From RYN-111 sp046723735 (GTDB taxonomy: Bacteria; Actinomycetota; Actinomycetes; Mycobacteriales; SCTD01): a stretch of DNA of 54,268 nucleotides. Under the pieces are notes generated by a model. It was not told the origin of the DNA and ran no database searches. It worked only from the letters and a program-made list of their open reading frames with translations. Position numbers and translations under genes: made by a program. Shown here one piece after another: positions 8,310 to 15,751 of this stretch; position 1 is the stretch's first letter; each line of letters begins with the position of its first letter. Where the stretch lies: positions 1-54,268 of the forward strand of contig JBKOVB010000059.1 in assembly GCA_046723735.1 (NCBI GenBank), given 5' to 3'.

Positions 8310-9488
8310 TCAGCGCCCTCCTCGTGGCGTCCCGAGGGCGGTCCAGGCGATGATCTCGCGCTGCACCTCGTTGGAGCCGCCGCCGAAGGTGCGGACGGGT
8401 GCGTCCCGGTAGGCCTGCTCGACCCGACCCTGCAGCAGCGCGCCGGCGGAGCCGTGGCGCAGGTAGCCGGCTCGGCCCAGCACGTCCATCAGCAGCCGGT
8501 ACGCCTCGATCTCGACCTCGGTGCCGTAGACCTTGGCCGCGCTGGCCGTCGCCGGGGTCAGGCTGCCGGTGTGCACGGCGTAAGCGGTTCGCCAGTTCAT
8601 GACCTTCATGGCCTCGAGGCGGGCGTGCACCCGCGCCAGGGTGGCGCGCACCCAGGGCAGGTCGACGACACGCGTGCCCTCCGGGGTCACCGTGTCGATC
8701 GCCCACTGCCGCACGGCTTCGGACAGCGCCAGGCAGCGCCCGCCCATCGCGGACAGCGCGACCCGTTCGTGGTTCAGCTGGGTCGTGATGAGCCGCCAGC
8801 CGCCGTCGACGTCGCCGACGACGTTGGCGACCGGGACGCGCACGTCGGTGTAGTAGGTCGCTGTCGTCTGGCCGCCGCTCATGATGCGGATCGGGGTGGC
8901 CTCGAAGCCCTCCGCGTCCGTCGGGACGAGCAGGATCGTGATGCCCTTGTGCTTCGGGGCGTCGGGGTTGGTGCGGGCGGCGAGCCAGATGAAGTCCGCG
9001 TTGTCGCCGCCCGAGGTGTACACCTTGTTCCCGTTGACGACGTAGTGGTCGCCGTCGAGGACGGCACGCGTGCGGAGCGAGGCGAGGTCGGTGCCGCTGC
9101 CCGGCTCGGTGTAGCCGATCGCGAAGTCCAGCTCGCCGGAGAGGATGCCGGGCAGGTAGCGCTGCTTCTGATCCTCGGTGCCGACGGCCATGATCGTGGG
9201 GCCGACGGTGTTGAGCGCGATCATCGGCACCGGTGCGCCGGCGCGGGTGGCCTCGTCGAAGAACACGAACTGGTCGAGCACGGAGCGGCCCTGGCCGCCG
9301 TACTCCTTGGGCCAGCCGAGCCCGAGCCAGCCGTCCGCGCCGATCTTGGCGCGGATCTCCTTGTGGAGCGGCCCGCCGTGCCCTTCGGCGTGCAGGGCCT
9401 CCTTGACCGCGGGCGTGAGGAGCTGGCTGAAGTAGTCGCGCAGCTGCTCGCGCAGCACGACCTGGTCGTCGGTGTAGTCGACGTGCAC
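8310..9488 (-). CDS. acyl-CoA dehydrogenase, catalytic (alpha) subunit, FadE26/FadE29-like
   Basis: 392 residues from GTG 9488 (VHVDYTDDQ), chosen for AGGAGG 4 bases upstream; an in-frame GTG further upstream would put the KstR operator inside the gene. The family signatures WPKEYGGQGRS, IGYTEPGSGTDLASLRT and TFGGGSNEVQREII are all present. The probable catalytic base is Glu241 in LNHER, the position used in isovaleryl-type and ChsE-type enzymes. The second pair in this window (35157-37463) has nearly the same architecture and the same Glu position, so the two are paralogous and probably act on side chains of different length. Confidence 0.9.
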   Translation of the reverse strand: MHVDYTDDQVVLREQLRDYFSQLLTPAVKEALHAEGHGGPLHKEIRAKIGADGWLGLGWPKEYGGQGRSVLDQFVFFDEATRAGAPVPMIALNTVGPTIMAVGTEDQKQRYLPGILSGELDFAIGYTEPGSGTDLASLRTRAVLDGDHYVVNGNKVYTSGGDNADFIWLAARTNPDAPKHKGITILLVPTDAEGFEATPIRIMSGGQTTATYYTDVRVPVANVVGDVDGGWRLITTQLNHERVALSAMGGRCLALSEAVRQWAIDTVTPEGTRVVDLPWVRATLARVHARLEAMKVMNWRTAYAVHTGSLTPATASAAKVYGTEVEIEAYRLLMDVLGRAGYLRHGSAGALLQGRVEQAYRDAPVRTFGGGSNEVQREIIAWTALGTPRGGR

Positions 9489-9497
9489 CGCGCCTCC

Positions 9498-9511
9498 TAG
9501 AACGTGTTCTA
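9498..9511. promoter_or_regulatory. KstR operator, perfect match
   Basis: TAGAACGTGTTCTA matches all fixed positions and is a near-perfect dyad. It sits 10 bases before the GTG of the acyl-CoA dehydrogenase operon, directly abutting its Shine-Dalgarno, so bound repressor would block transcription. Confidence 0.9.
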
Positions 9512-9573
9512 GTTGAGTCAAGCAAGCATCCTAGGCACCGTCAACGAAGGTCCGCGGTGCCCCCGCTCTCTTG

Positions 9574-9638
9574 GTGATCAACAGGGGATCGGCCCTCGAC
9601 ACGCCCGGCGTGTCGAGGACGGGATTCCTGTTGATCAC
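9574..9638. repeat. 65-bp cruciform-like inverted repeat
   Basis: Outer 12-bp perfect arms (9574-9585 with 9627-9638, GTGATCAACAGG) and inner 12-bp perfect arms (9594-9605 with 9607-9618, CCTCGACACGCC) are separated by an 8x8 unpaired block, with a 1-base loop. It lies in a divergent promoter region, where a terminator is not expected. Confidence 0.85.
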
Positions 9639-9670
9639 GGCGGGGGGAGGGTGCGTGCCCACAATGCGGT

Positions 9671-10195
9671 ATGACGGAGACGGATGAGTTCGGGCGCCCA
9701 GAGCCACCGCTGGCCGGGGACGAGGTCGAGACACTGCTGGGGTTCCTCGACTACCAGCGCGCCACCTTGGAGTGGAAGTGCCGCGGCCTCACCGACGCGC
9801 AGCTCCGCGCGCGGCTGCACCCGACGACCATGACGCTCGGCGGGATGCTCATGCATCTGGCCCGGGTGGAGGACGGCTGGTTCAGCGAGGTCGTCGCCGA
9901 GGGTCCGAAGGTGGCGCCCTGGGCGGGCATGCGATGGGCGGACGAGTGGCAGGACGCCGGCGCCCGGACCGGCGAGGAGCTCCGGCGGCAGTGGGAGGAG
10001 CGGGTCGAGGCGTCACGACGCGTCGTGGCCGACGCGCTCGCATCAGACGGCCTCGACGGCACGCACCCCTCCTGGGGAGGGCGCGCTCAGGTCTCCTTGC
10101 GCTGGGTGCTCGTGCACATGATCGAGGAGTACGCCCGCCACAACGGCCACGCCGACCTCCTGCGCGAGGCGATCGACGGTGAGACCGGCGAGTGA
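9671..10195 (+). CDS. DinB/DUF664 family protein
   Basis: 174 residues, four-helix bundle. Conserved His in LMHLARVEDGWF (helix 2) and in EYARHNGHADLLRE (helix 4) mark the DinB/DUF664 metal-binding fold, whose members include mycothiol- or bacillithiol-dependent transferases. The start MTETDEFGRPEPPL is typical of actinobacterial members. It stands alone, divergent from the acyl-CoA dehydrogenase operon with the cruciform repeat between. There is no steroid link apart from position; a detoxification role is a family-level guess. Confidence 0.85.
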   Translation: MTETDEFGRPEPPLAGDEVETLLGFLDYQRATLEWKCRGLTDAQLRARLHPTTMTLGGMLMHLARVEDGWFSEVVAEGPKVAPWAGMRWADEWQDAGARTGEELRRQWEERVEASRRVVADALASDGLDGTHPSWGGRAQVSLRWVLVHMIEEYARHNGHADLLREAIDGETGE

Positions 10196-10211
10196 TCCCG
10201 GGACCTGCGGC

Positions 10212-11384
10212 CTAGCGCTGACTCGCCTTCTGACGCCTGCGCCGGGCGAGGCGCATCGTCACGTACGGCGCGCCGAAGCCCAGAGCGGTGAGCACCACTC
10301 CCGGTGCGGCGAAGCGGAGGTCCTCGGTGAACCGCGCCACGCCGAGCAGCAGCGCACCGGGGACGAAAAGCCACCCCCATCGCTGGGCGCGCTGCCCGGC
10401 TGCCATGTCCTCGCGCAGCTCCTCGAGCGTCGCGGGGTCGGTCTCGAGCTCGCGGTGCTGGGCGAGCCAGGTGTCGACGTCGTCGACGACTCTGACTCCG
10501 GCGGCACGCAGCTGCTCGATCGCCCGGCCGGGGTCGGCCACCCGCAGCGCGACGCCATCAAGGTGCGCGCCCTTGTCCGAGCGGGACTCCCGCCAGCCGA
10601 ACGGCAGGTCCACGTTGTCGGACAGCGCCATGATCAGACGCAGCCGTGGCACGCGGACGGGACGGGCGAAGGCGAGTGCGAGGTTCGGCGCTGCCGACGA
10701 CGACGTGGTTGGGAAGTAGGCGGTCCGGACCTCGTCTTGGAAGAAGACGTCCTGGTCGTTCTCACCGAGGGCCGTGAACGCGTCCAGCCGCTGGACGACC
10801 ACATCGGCTCGGGAGACAGTGAACCGTCGGGACCCGAAGAAGCTCGGCAGGTAGAAGGAGAGCCCCTCAGGAAGCACGTCGATCACGGCCTTGCGTGGCG
10901 ACAGCCGCCACGTCTTGAGAGGGATCCGGTCCAACGCGTGGGGCGGTACCTCCGCGGAGGCGCCGGACGGCAGCAGGCGGACACCTCCGAAGGTGGCGGC
11001 GCCGAGGCCCGCCAGTCCCGCCAGCACCAGGGCCATGCCGACAGGAGCGGGGTCGTTGGCCTCCCTGTCCGTGCGGACATGGTGGCCACGGATCCGGAGC
11101 TCGACCCACTGTCCGCGCGTGTAGTCCGTCAGCTCGTTGTCGAGCCACACCTGCGTACGTCGCGTGTGCCCGTCGAGCTCGTAGGTGATCTCGAGCCTGC
11201 CGCTGTCGAGCGGGTCCCAGCCGGCCGGCTCGATCAGTCGCGTGACCTGGCCCTCCGCCAGGCGTCCCTCACGCAGTGTCCGCTCGTCCCGGCGGTCGAA
11301 GAGCACGAAGGCCGTGATCACCAAGCCCACGAGGAGCACACCGGAGAGCAGGAGCGCGGCGGCGCTACGTCGTGACACGCGCAC
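10212..11384 (-). CDS. membrane protein with DUF3592-like extracytoplasmic domain
   Basis: About 390 residues. One N-terminal membrane helix (ALLLSGVLLVGLVITAFVLF) is followed by a ~70-residue domain resembling DUF3592 (EGQVTRLIE, YELDGHTRRTQVW, GQWVELR), a second helix near residue 115, a long soluble domain and two C-terminal helices. GTG 11384 or GTG 11378 could be the start; neither has a clear Shine-Dalgarno. The C-terminus is Arg/Lys-rich (RLARRRRQKASQR), placing it on the inside. It is convergent with DinB and 56 bp downstream of the MFS gene. The function is unknown. Confidence 0.72.
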   Translation of the reverse strand: MRVSRRSAAALLLSGVLLVGLVITAFVLFDRRDERTLREGRLAEGQVTRLIEPAGWDPLDSGRLEITYELDGHTRRTQVWLDNELTDYTRGQWVELRIRGHHVRTDREANDPAPVGMALVLAGLAGLGAATFGGVRLLPSGASAEVPPHALDRIPLKTWRLSPRKAVIDVLPEGLSFYLPSFFGSRRFTVSRADVVVQRLDAFTALGENDQDVFFQDEVRTAYFPTTSSSAAPNLALAFARPVRVPRLRLIMALSDNVDLPFGWRESRSDKGAHLDGVALRVADPGRAIEQLRAAGVRVVDDVDTWLAQHRELETDPATLEELREDMAAGQRAQRWGWLFVPGALLLGVARFTEDLRFAAPGVVLTALGFGAPYVTMRLARRRRQKASQR

Positions 11385-11440
11385 AGAGGGTAGTTGCGGC
11401 TCCGGGACCGGGCGCCCTGCTCCCGGGCGTTCCTGTGATG

Positions 11441-12781
11441 TCAGAACGGGCCCGCGACGTTGTCTGAGCTCGCCGCGGCCACGTCGCGGTCGAGGTGGTG
11501 CCGGTTGAGGAGGAGGAGCACTGAGCCCACCAGGACGAGCGGCGCGGTCATCCGGAAGGCGTAACCCAGGTCGCCCACCGTCTTGCCGTGCACGTGGATC
11601 GGGTGCGTGTCCGACAGCCGCCCGACCAGCAGTGGTGTCAGCGCCGCGAAGGCGTTCGAGCCCACCTTGACCAGCGCGAACGCCGTGCCCCGCAGCGACC
11701 CGGGCACCACCTCGGCGGTGACCACCGTCAGGGGCGGGAGCGCGGCGACGATGAAGGCGACTCCGAGCACCTGCAGGGGAAGTCGCACCGCGAACACCGG
11801 GATCCCGTCGAGGAAGCTGACCCACAGCAGCACGGTGCCGATGCCGGTCACGAGGCCGCCGAGCAGCATCGGCCAGCCGGCCACCCTGTCGCGGAAGCGG
11901 TCGGTGGCCTGACCACCGACGACCCCGCCGACCACCGAGCCGAGGATGATGAGCCCGCCGACGAGCCCGCCGGCCTGTCCCTCAGAGATCCCCGACATCC
12001 GGACGTGGTACGTGATCCCGTAGAACCCGAGCGCGGTGAGCACTCCGACGATCAGTGACGTTGCGAGGAGCAGGGCCCGCACGGACGGTACGGCGAGGGC
12101 TTGCCGCACGGCCCGCCGGGTGGTGAGCCCGGGGTGCTCGGCCGCTTGCTCGTGGCCGCCGCGCGGGGGCAGCGGCAGCCGTCGTACCAGCAGGGCGACC
12201 GTGATCCCCGGGATCGCCACCGCCAGGACGGCCACCCGCCACCCGAAGGCTGCGGCGAGGGCGGCGCCGACCGCGGCGCCCAGCCCGGTGCCGATCGTGG
12301 GCACGACGCGTTGGAAGGCGTAGGCGCGGCCGCGGACCTCCGAGGGGTAGTAGTCGGCGACGAGGGACTGGCTCGCGGGGTCGTTGATCGCGTCGCCGGC
12401 CCCCAGCGCTCCGCGCAGCAGGAGGAGCTGCCAGAAGCTCTGCACCAGCGAGGCGAGGGCCGTGGCGAGCGACCAGACGCCCAGCACCGCGGACACGAGC
12501 AGGCGTCGGTCGGTGCGGTCCGAGAGCACGCCGCCCGGGAGGGCGACCAGCACCGCGGCGACGATGAGTGCGGTGTTGAGCAGACCGGCCTGCAGGTCGG
12601 ACAGGTGCAGGGCGCGCTGCACTTGGGGCAGCACGCCGGGAAGCACGCCCTTGTCGACGGCGTCGACGAGGCCGACCAGGCACAGCACGAGCAGGGGGCG
12701 CCCGCCGTAGCGACCCCAGCGTCCGCGCGGCAGGGCGTGCTCCGGCGCCGGCGCGCGGTCGGAGCTCGCCCGTGGGTTCAT
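11441..12781 (-). CDS. MFS transporter, spinster-like
   Basis: 446 residues, 12 membrane helices, with the MFS signature GGVLSDRTDRRLL after helix 2 and the helix-4 feature RGALGAGDAINDPASQSL seen in spinster/hexuronate-type MFS proteins. It overlaps the upstream thioesterase by 4 bp (ATGA) and is the last gene of the ferredoxin-EchA19-thioesterase-MFS operon, whose promoter carries two KstR-like sites. Spinster-type MFS proteins are associated with lipid or organic-anion transport, so movement of a steroid or fatty intermediate is a fair hypothesis, unproven. Confidence 0.87.
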   Translation of the reverse strand: MNPRASSDRAPAPEHALPRGRWGRYGGRPLLVLCLVGLVDAVDKGVLPGVLPQVQRALHLSDLQAGLLNTALIVAAVLVALPGGVLSDRTDRRLLVSAVLGVWSLATALASLVQSFWQLLLLRGALGAGDAINDPASQSLVADYYPSEVRGRAYAFQRVVPTIGTGLGAAVGAALAAAFGWRVAVLAVAIPGITVALLVRRLPLPPRGGHEQAAEHPGLTTRRAVRQALAVPSVRALLLATSLIVGVLTALGFYGITYHVRMSGISEGQAGGLVGGLIILGSVVGGVVGGQATDRFRDRVAGWPMLLGGLVTGIGTVLLWVSFLDGIPVFAVRLPLQVLGVAFIVAALPPLTVVTAEVVPGSLRGTAFALVKVGSNAFAALTPLLVGRLSDTHPIHVHGKTVGDLGYAFRMTAPLVLVGSVLLLLNRHHLDRDVAAASSDNVAGPF

Positions 12782-13374
12782 GATCGCGCGAGGTGCGGGA
12801 AGAGCTCCGCCGCTGTGGTCTCGTCGATCTGGACGAACAACCCGCGGGCTGTGGCGGTGGGGACGCCGTCGCGCGTCACCTCGCCGGTGAGCCGCACCTT
12901 CCGCCCGTCCACCTCGGCGACGCGGCAGGCGATCTCGAGGTCGGTGTCGATCGGCGTGGGGGCGACGTAGCGGACGTCGAGCCCGACCGTCATGCCCCCG
13001 ACGCCGGCGGTGAACGCCGCCTCGCCCAGCAGGTGGTCGAACAGCAGCGACAGGACGCCGCCGTGGACGAGACCGGGCCCGCCCTCGTACTGCTTGCCCA
13101 GGCGGACACGGCTGCGCACCTCGCCGTCGACGACCTCCACCCGTACCGGTGGCGCAAGGGGGTGGGCGCTGCCCGTCACCATGCTGAAGGCGTGCCGCAA
13201 CGCCATCTCCGGCACCCGGGCCGGGCCCTGGGGCGGCGCCTGCTCCAGCGTCGCGGTGGCCGACTCGACCAGTGCCGTCGCGGTCCGGAGCGACGCGTCG
13301 TCGGCCTGCACGGCGACCGCCACGGCGAGCAGCCGACGCACCGCGTCGGCGAGGCGGTCGGCCTCGAGAGTCAC
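12778..13374 (-). CDS. PaaI-family hotdog thioesterase
   Basis: 198 residues. The hotdog signature GLVHGGVLSLLFDHLLGEA lies near residue 100, followed by the strand pattern of PaaI thioesterases (VGLDVRYVAPTPIDTDLEI). The GTG start overlaps the stop of the hydratase upstream (GTGA) and its own stop overlaps the MFS start, so translation is tightly coupled. It probably hydrolyses an acyl-CoA of the side-chain pathway. It shares fold and HGG motif, but little else obvious, with the thioesterase at 6555-7247. Confidence 0.85.
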   Translation of the reverse strand: MTLEADRLADAVRRLLAVAVAVQADDASLRTATALVESATATLEQAPPQGPARVPEMALRHAFSMVTGSAHPLAPPVRVEVVDGEVRSRVRLGKQYEGGPGLVHGGVLSLLFDHLLGEAAFTAGVGGMTVGLDVRYVAPTPIDTDLEIACRVAEVDGRKVRLTGEVTRDGVPTATARGLFVQIDETTAAELFPHLARS

Positions 13375-14174
13375 CGTCCGACGAACTTCGCCGGGCGCTT
13401 CTCGGCGAAGGCGGTCATGCCCTCCTTCGCGTCCTCCGTGACGAAGACCGGCGCACCGATCTCGAGCTCGATCTTGAGGGCCTCCTGCTCGGGGAGCCCC
13501 TCGGTCTCGCGCAGCGACCTCAGCACGGCTCTGACCGCGATCGGGCCGTTGCTCGCGATCTGCTCGGCGATCTCCATGGCCTTGGCGAGCGCCTGGCCCT
13601 TCGGCACGAGGTGCCCGATGAGGCCGTACTGCAGGGCCTCCTCGGCCGTGATCGTCCTGCCGGTGAGGAGCATCTCGGCCGCCAGCGTGTAGGGGATCTG
13701 ACGGCGCAGGCGCACGGTCGAGCCGCCCAGGGGGAACAGGCCCCGTCGTACCTCGGCCACGCCGAACGTCGCACCCTCGCCCGCGACCCGGATGTCCGTG
13801 GCCTGCAGGATCTCGGTGCCACCTGCGATGGCCGGACCCTCCACCGCGGCGATGAGCGGCTTGGTCAGGCGGTAGTGGCGCAGCAGCGCCTTCCAGGCCG
13901 CGTCGGCGTCCTCGGCGAAGCGCTTCGCGTGGTTGTCGCCCTCAGCCGGCGCGCTGCGCATCGACTTCAGGTCGGCACCCGCGCAGAACACGTCGTCGGA
14001 ACCCGTCAGGACGACCACGCGGATGTCGTCGTCCGCGTCCGCGCGCTCCCAGGCCTCGAGCATGCGGCCGAGCATGTTCGCCGAGAAGGCGTTCTTCGCC
14101 TCCGGTCGGTTCATGCGCAGGACCAGGACGTGGCCCTGCTGCTCGACGAGCAGGTGCTCGGGAGCGGCCGTCAC
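13371..14174 (-). CDS. echA19: enoyl-CoA hydratase, EchA19-like
   Basis: 267 residues, crotonase fold. CAGADLK gives the oxyanion-hole strand, and RLTKPLIAAVEGPAIAGGTE followed by QATDIRVAGEGA is a stretch very like mycobacterial EchA19 (Rv3516), a KstR-regulated hydratase for steroid enoyl-CoA. The C-terminal AFAEKRPAKF is also shared. It adds water to the alpha,beta double bond made by an acyl-CoA dehydrogenase. The GTG start is coupled (GTGA) to the ferredoxin gene upstream. Assignment to EchA19 rather than another crotonase rests on remembered similarity plus the operon's KstR sites. Confidence 0.88.
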   Translation of the reverse strand: MTAAPEHLLVEQQGHVLVLRMNRPEAKNAFSANMLGRMLEAWERADADDDIRVVVLTGSDDVFCAGADLKSMRSAPAEGDNHAKRFAEDADAAWKALLRHYRLTKPLIAAVEGPAIAGGTEILQATDIRVAGEGATFGVAEVRRGLFPLGGSTVRLRRQIPYTLAAEMLLTGRTITAEEALQYGLIGHLVPKGQALAKAMEIAEQIASNGPIAVRAVLRSLRETEGLPEQEALKIELEIGAPVFVTEDAKEGMTAFAEKRPAKFVGR

Positions 14175-14392
14175 GGGAAGACCTCCTCGCCGGTCGCGGC
14201 GTCCTTGGCGTGGATGGCTTCGACGGGGCAGCTGTCGAACGCGTCGCGGAGCTCGGCGGAGTCGGGCACCGGGTTCGCCTTGACGAAGGACTTGCGGTCG
14301 GGCAGCGCGCCGAAGACGTCCGGCAGGGTGTTGCGGCAGTAGCCGCTGCTGATGCAGGTCGGGGTGACCTCGACCTCCAGGCTCTTCGACAT
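14171..14392 (-). CDS. 3Fe-4S ferredoxin, FdxD-like
   Basis: 73 residues. CISSGYC (Cys13, Cys19) and a later Cys-Pro (DSCPVEAI) supply the three ligands of a small actinobacterial 3Fe-4S ferredoxin, the type that feeds cytochrome P450s. FdxD (Rv3503c) sits beside fadE26-fadE27 in the mycobacterial KstR regulon. AGGAGGAGCG precedes the ATG. It is the first gene of the operon driven from the two KstR-like sites at 14442-14491. The most likely partner here is the CYP125-type P450 at 20763, inferred from shared regulation. Confidence 0.88.
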   Translation of the reverse strand: MSKSLEVEVTPTCISSGYCRNTLPDVFGALPDRKSFVKANPVPDSAELRDAFDSCPVEAIHAKDAATGEEVFP

Positions 14393-14441
14393 CGCTCCTC
14401 CTCTGTGGCCCGGGACCGTAACAGTCCCAGGCCTTCGTCGC

Positions 14442-14455
14442 TAGAACCGATTCTA
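14442..14455. promoter_or_regulatory. KstR-like operator, one mismatch
   Basis: T-ag-AAC-cg-ATT-ct-A: 7 of 8 fixed positions (GTT to ATT), with symmetric TAGAA/TTCTA flanks. It is 50 bp upstream of the ferredoxin gene (-) and shares the divergent region with the phosphotransferase. Confidence 0.75.
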
Positions 14456-14477
14456 GTTTGTCCCCCTTGTGGGGTGC

Positions 14478-14491
14478 AGGAACGGGTTCTA
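14478..14491. promoter_or_regulatory. KstR-like operator, one mismatch
   Basis: A-gg-AAC-gg-GTT-ct-A: 7 of 8 fixed positions. It ends 10 bases before the phosphotransferase ATG at 14502. It is the second of a pair spaced 36 bp centre to centre. Confidence 0.75.
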
Positions 14492-14501
14492 GGTTGCCCC
14501 C

Positions 14502-15566
14502 ATGCCGATCCCCGCACAGCGTGACGCCGAGCAGTCCTCCCGCCAGCTCGCGGCCTGGCTCGCTCCCCGGGTCGGCGCCGACGACACCGTCACGCTCGCA
14601 CCCTTCCGCGGCCCCGGCGCGACCGGGTTCTCCAACGAGACCCTGATCGTCGACGCGACCTGGTCCGTCGGCGGCCAGGAGCAGACCGACTCGTTCGTGG
14701 TGCGCGTCGCTCCGACCGGCTACACGCTGTTCCCCGACGCCGCCTTCGAGGTGCAGCACACCGTCCTCACCGGCCTGAACCGGCTCGGCACCGTCCCCGT
14801 GCCCACGGTGCTGTGGTACGAGACGGATGCCTCCGTCCTCGGTGCCCCCTTCTTCGTCATGGAGGAGGTCAAGGGGGTCGTGCCGCCCGACACCCCGCCG
14901 TACCACGTCGACGGCTGGCTGCACGACGTCTCGCCGGAGGTGCGGGAGCGCATCTGGTGGGGCTGCATCGACACGATCGCCGAGCTGCACCAGACCTACC
15001 CGGCGGCCGTCGGGCTGTCCGGCCTGCTCGAGGGCCTGCCCGCGCAGCTCGAGTACTACGAGCGCTTCCTGGAGCAGGTCGAGGCGTACGGCGAGCAGGT
15101 GCCCGTCGCGCGACGTGCCCTCGCGTGGCTCAAGGCCAACCAGCCCGCGCCGGAGCCGAGCGTCCTGTGCTGGGGCGACGCCCGGATCGGCAACGTCATG
15201 TACGACGAGCAAGGCCACCGCCTCGCCGTCCTCGACTGGGAGATGGTCTCGCTCGGCGCGCCGGCGCAGGACGTGGCGTGGGCACTGTTCCTGGACCGGC
15301 ACCACAGCGAGGCGATGGGCGTGCCGCGGCTCGAGGGCTTCCCGAGCACCGAGGAGACGGTGGCGCGCTACGAGAAGCTCACCGGCCGGCGGCTGGAGAA
15401 CCTTGAGTACTACGAGGTGTTCGCGGGTTTCCGCTTCAGCGTGATCATGGGCAAGCTCGCGCACATCTTCAAGGACTGGGAGCTCATCCCGGCCGACCAC
15501 GACATGGCGCAGAACAACAACGCGACCCAGCTGACCGAGGTAGTGCTCGCCGAGCGGGGAGCCTAG
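14502..15566 (+). CDS. aminoglycoside-phosphotransferase-fold kinase-like protein
   Basis: 354 residues. The phosphotransferase (APH) fold is shown by the catalytic loop WGDARIGNVMYD (family HGDxxxxN, with Trp in place of His) and the metal-binding LDWEMVSLG. Relatives occur in fatty-acid and steroid gene clusters of actinobacteria beside acyl-CoA dehydrogenases (the FadE36/ACAD10-type pairing), where phosphorylation of a hydroxylated acyl chain has been proposed for some. It is divergent from the ferredoxin-EchA19 operon with two KstR-like sites in between, so it is probably steroid-induced. Antibiotic resistance is not the likely role. Confidence 0.82.
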   Translation: MPIPAQRDAEQSSRQLAAWLAPRVGADDTVTLAPFRGPGATGFSNETLIVDATWSVGGQEQTDSFVVRVAPTGYTLFPDAAFEVQHTVLTGLNRLGTVPVPTVLWYETDASVLGAPFFVMEEVKGVVPPDTPPYHVDGWLHDVSPEVRERIWWGCIDTIAELHQTYPAAVGLSGLLEGLPAQLEYYERFLEQVEAYGEQVPVARRALAWLKANQPAPEPSVLCWGDARIGNVMYDEQGHRLAVLDWEMVSLGAPAQDVAWALFLDRHHSEAMGVPRLEGFPSTEETVARYEKLTGRRLENLEYYEVFAGFRFSVIMGKLAHIFKDWELIPADHDMAQNNNATQLTEVVLAERGA

Positions 15567-15598
15567 GCCTCGCGGCCGGTCGCGGCAGCCCCGGCGTG

Positions 15599-15675
15599 GA
15601 TGATCTTTCTTCCCGGGCGAACGACGCTCCTGGGGCGGGATGTCGTCGCGATACGCCGCGGGAAGGAAGATCATC
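15599..15675. repeat. long imperfect inverted repeat
   Basis: Arms 15599-15615 (GATGATCTTTCTTCCCG) and 15659-15675 pair at 16 of 17 bases; ACGAC/GTCGT (15621-15625 with 15642-15646) pair inside. It lies between convergent genes, next to a separate canonical terminator hairpin. Confidence 0.8.
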
Positions 15676-15702
15676 AGCGTCGGAGCCCACCCAGGTACGA
15701 CA

Positions 15703-15733
15703 AAGGGCCCCGGCTTCTGCAGCCGGGGCCCTT
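15703..15733. terminator. bidirectional terminator hairpin
   Basis: A 13-bp perfect stem (AAGGGCCCCGGCT paired with AGCCGGGGCCCTT) around the loop TCTGC, between the phosphotransferase (+) and fadA5 (-) stops. A-rich bases precede it and TTCG follows. Confidence 0.85.
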
Positions 15734-15751
15734 CGTGGTCGGGGGGCCGGC

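Noticed and set aside
14502..15566. Aminoglycoside resistance gene.
   Set aside because: The fold is shared, but the catalytic loop is WGD-type and the promoter carries KstR-like sites; a metabolic role fits better.
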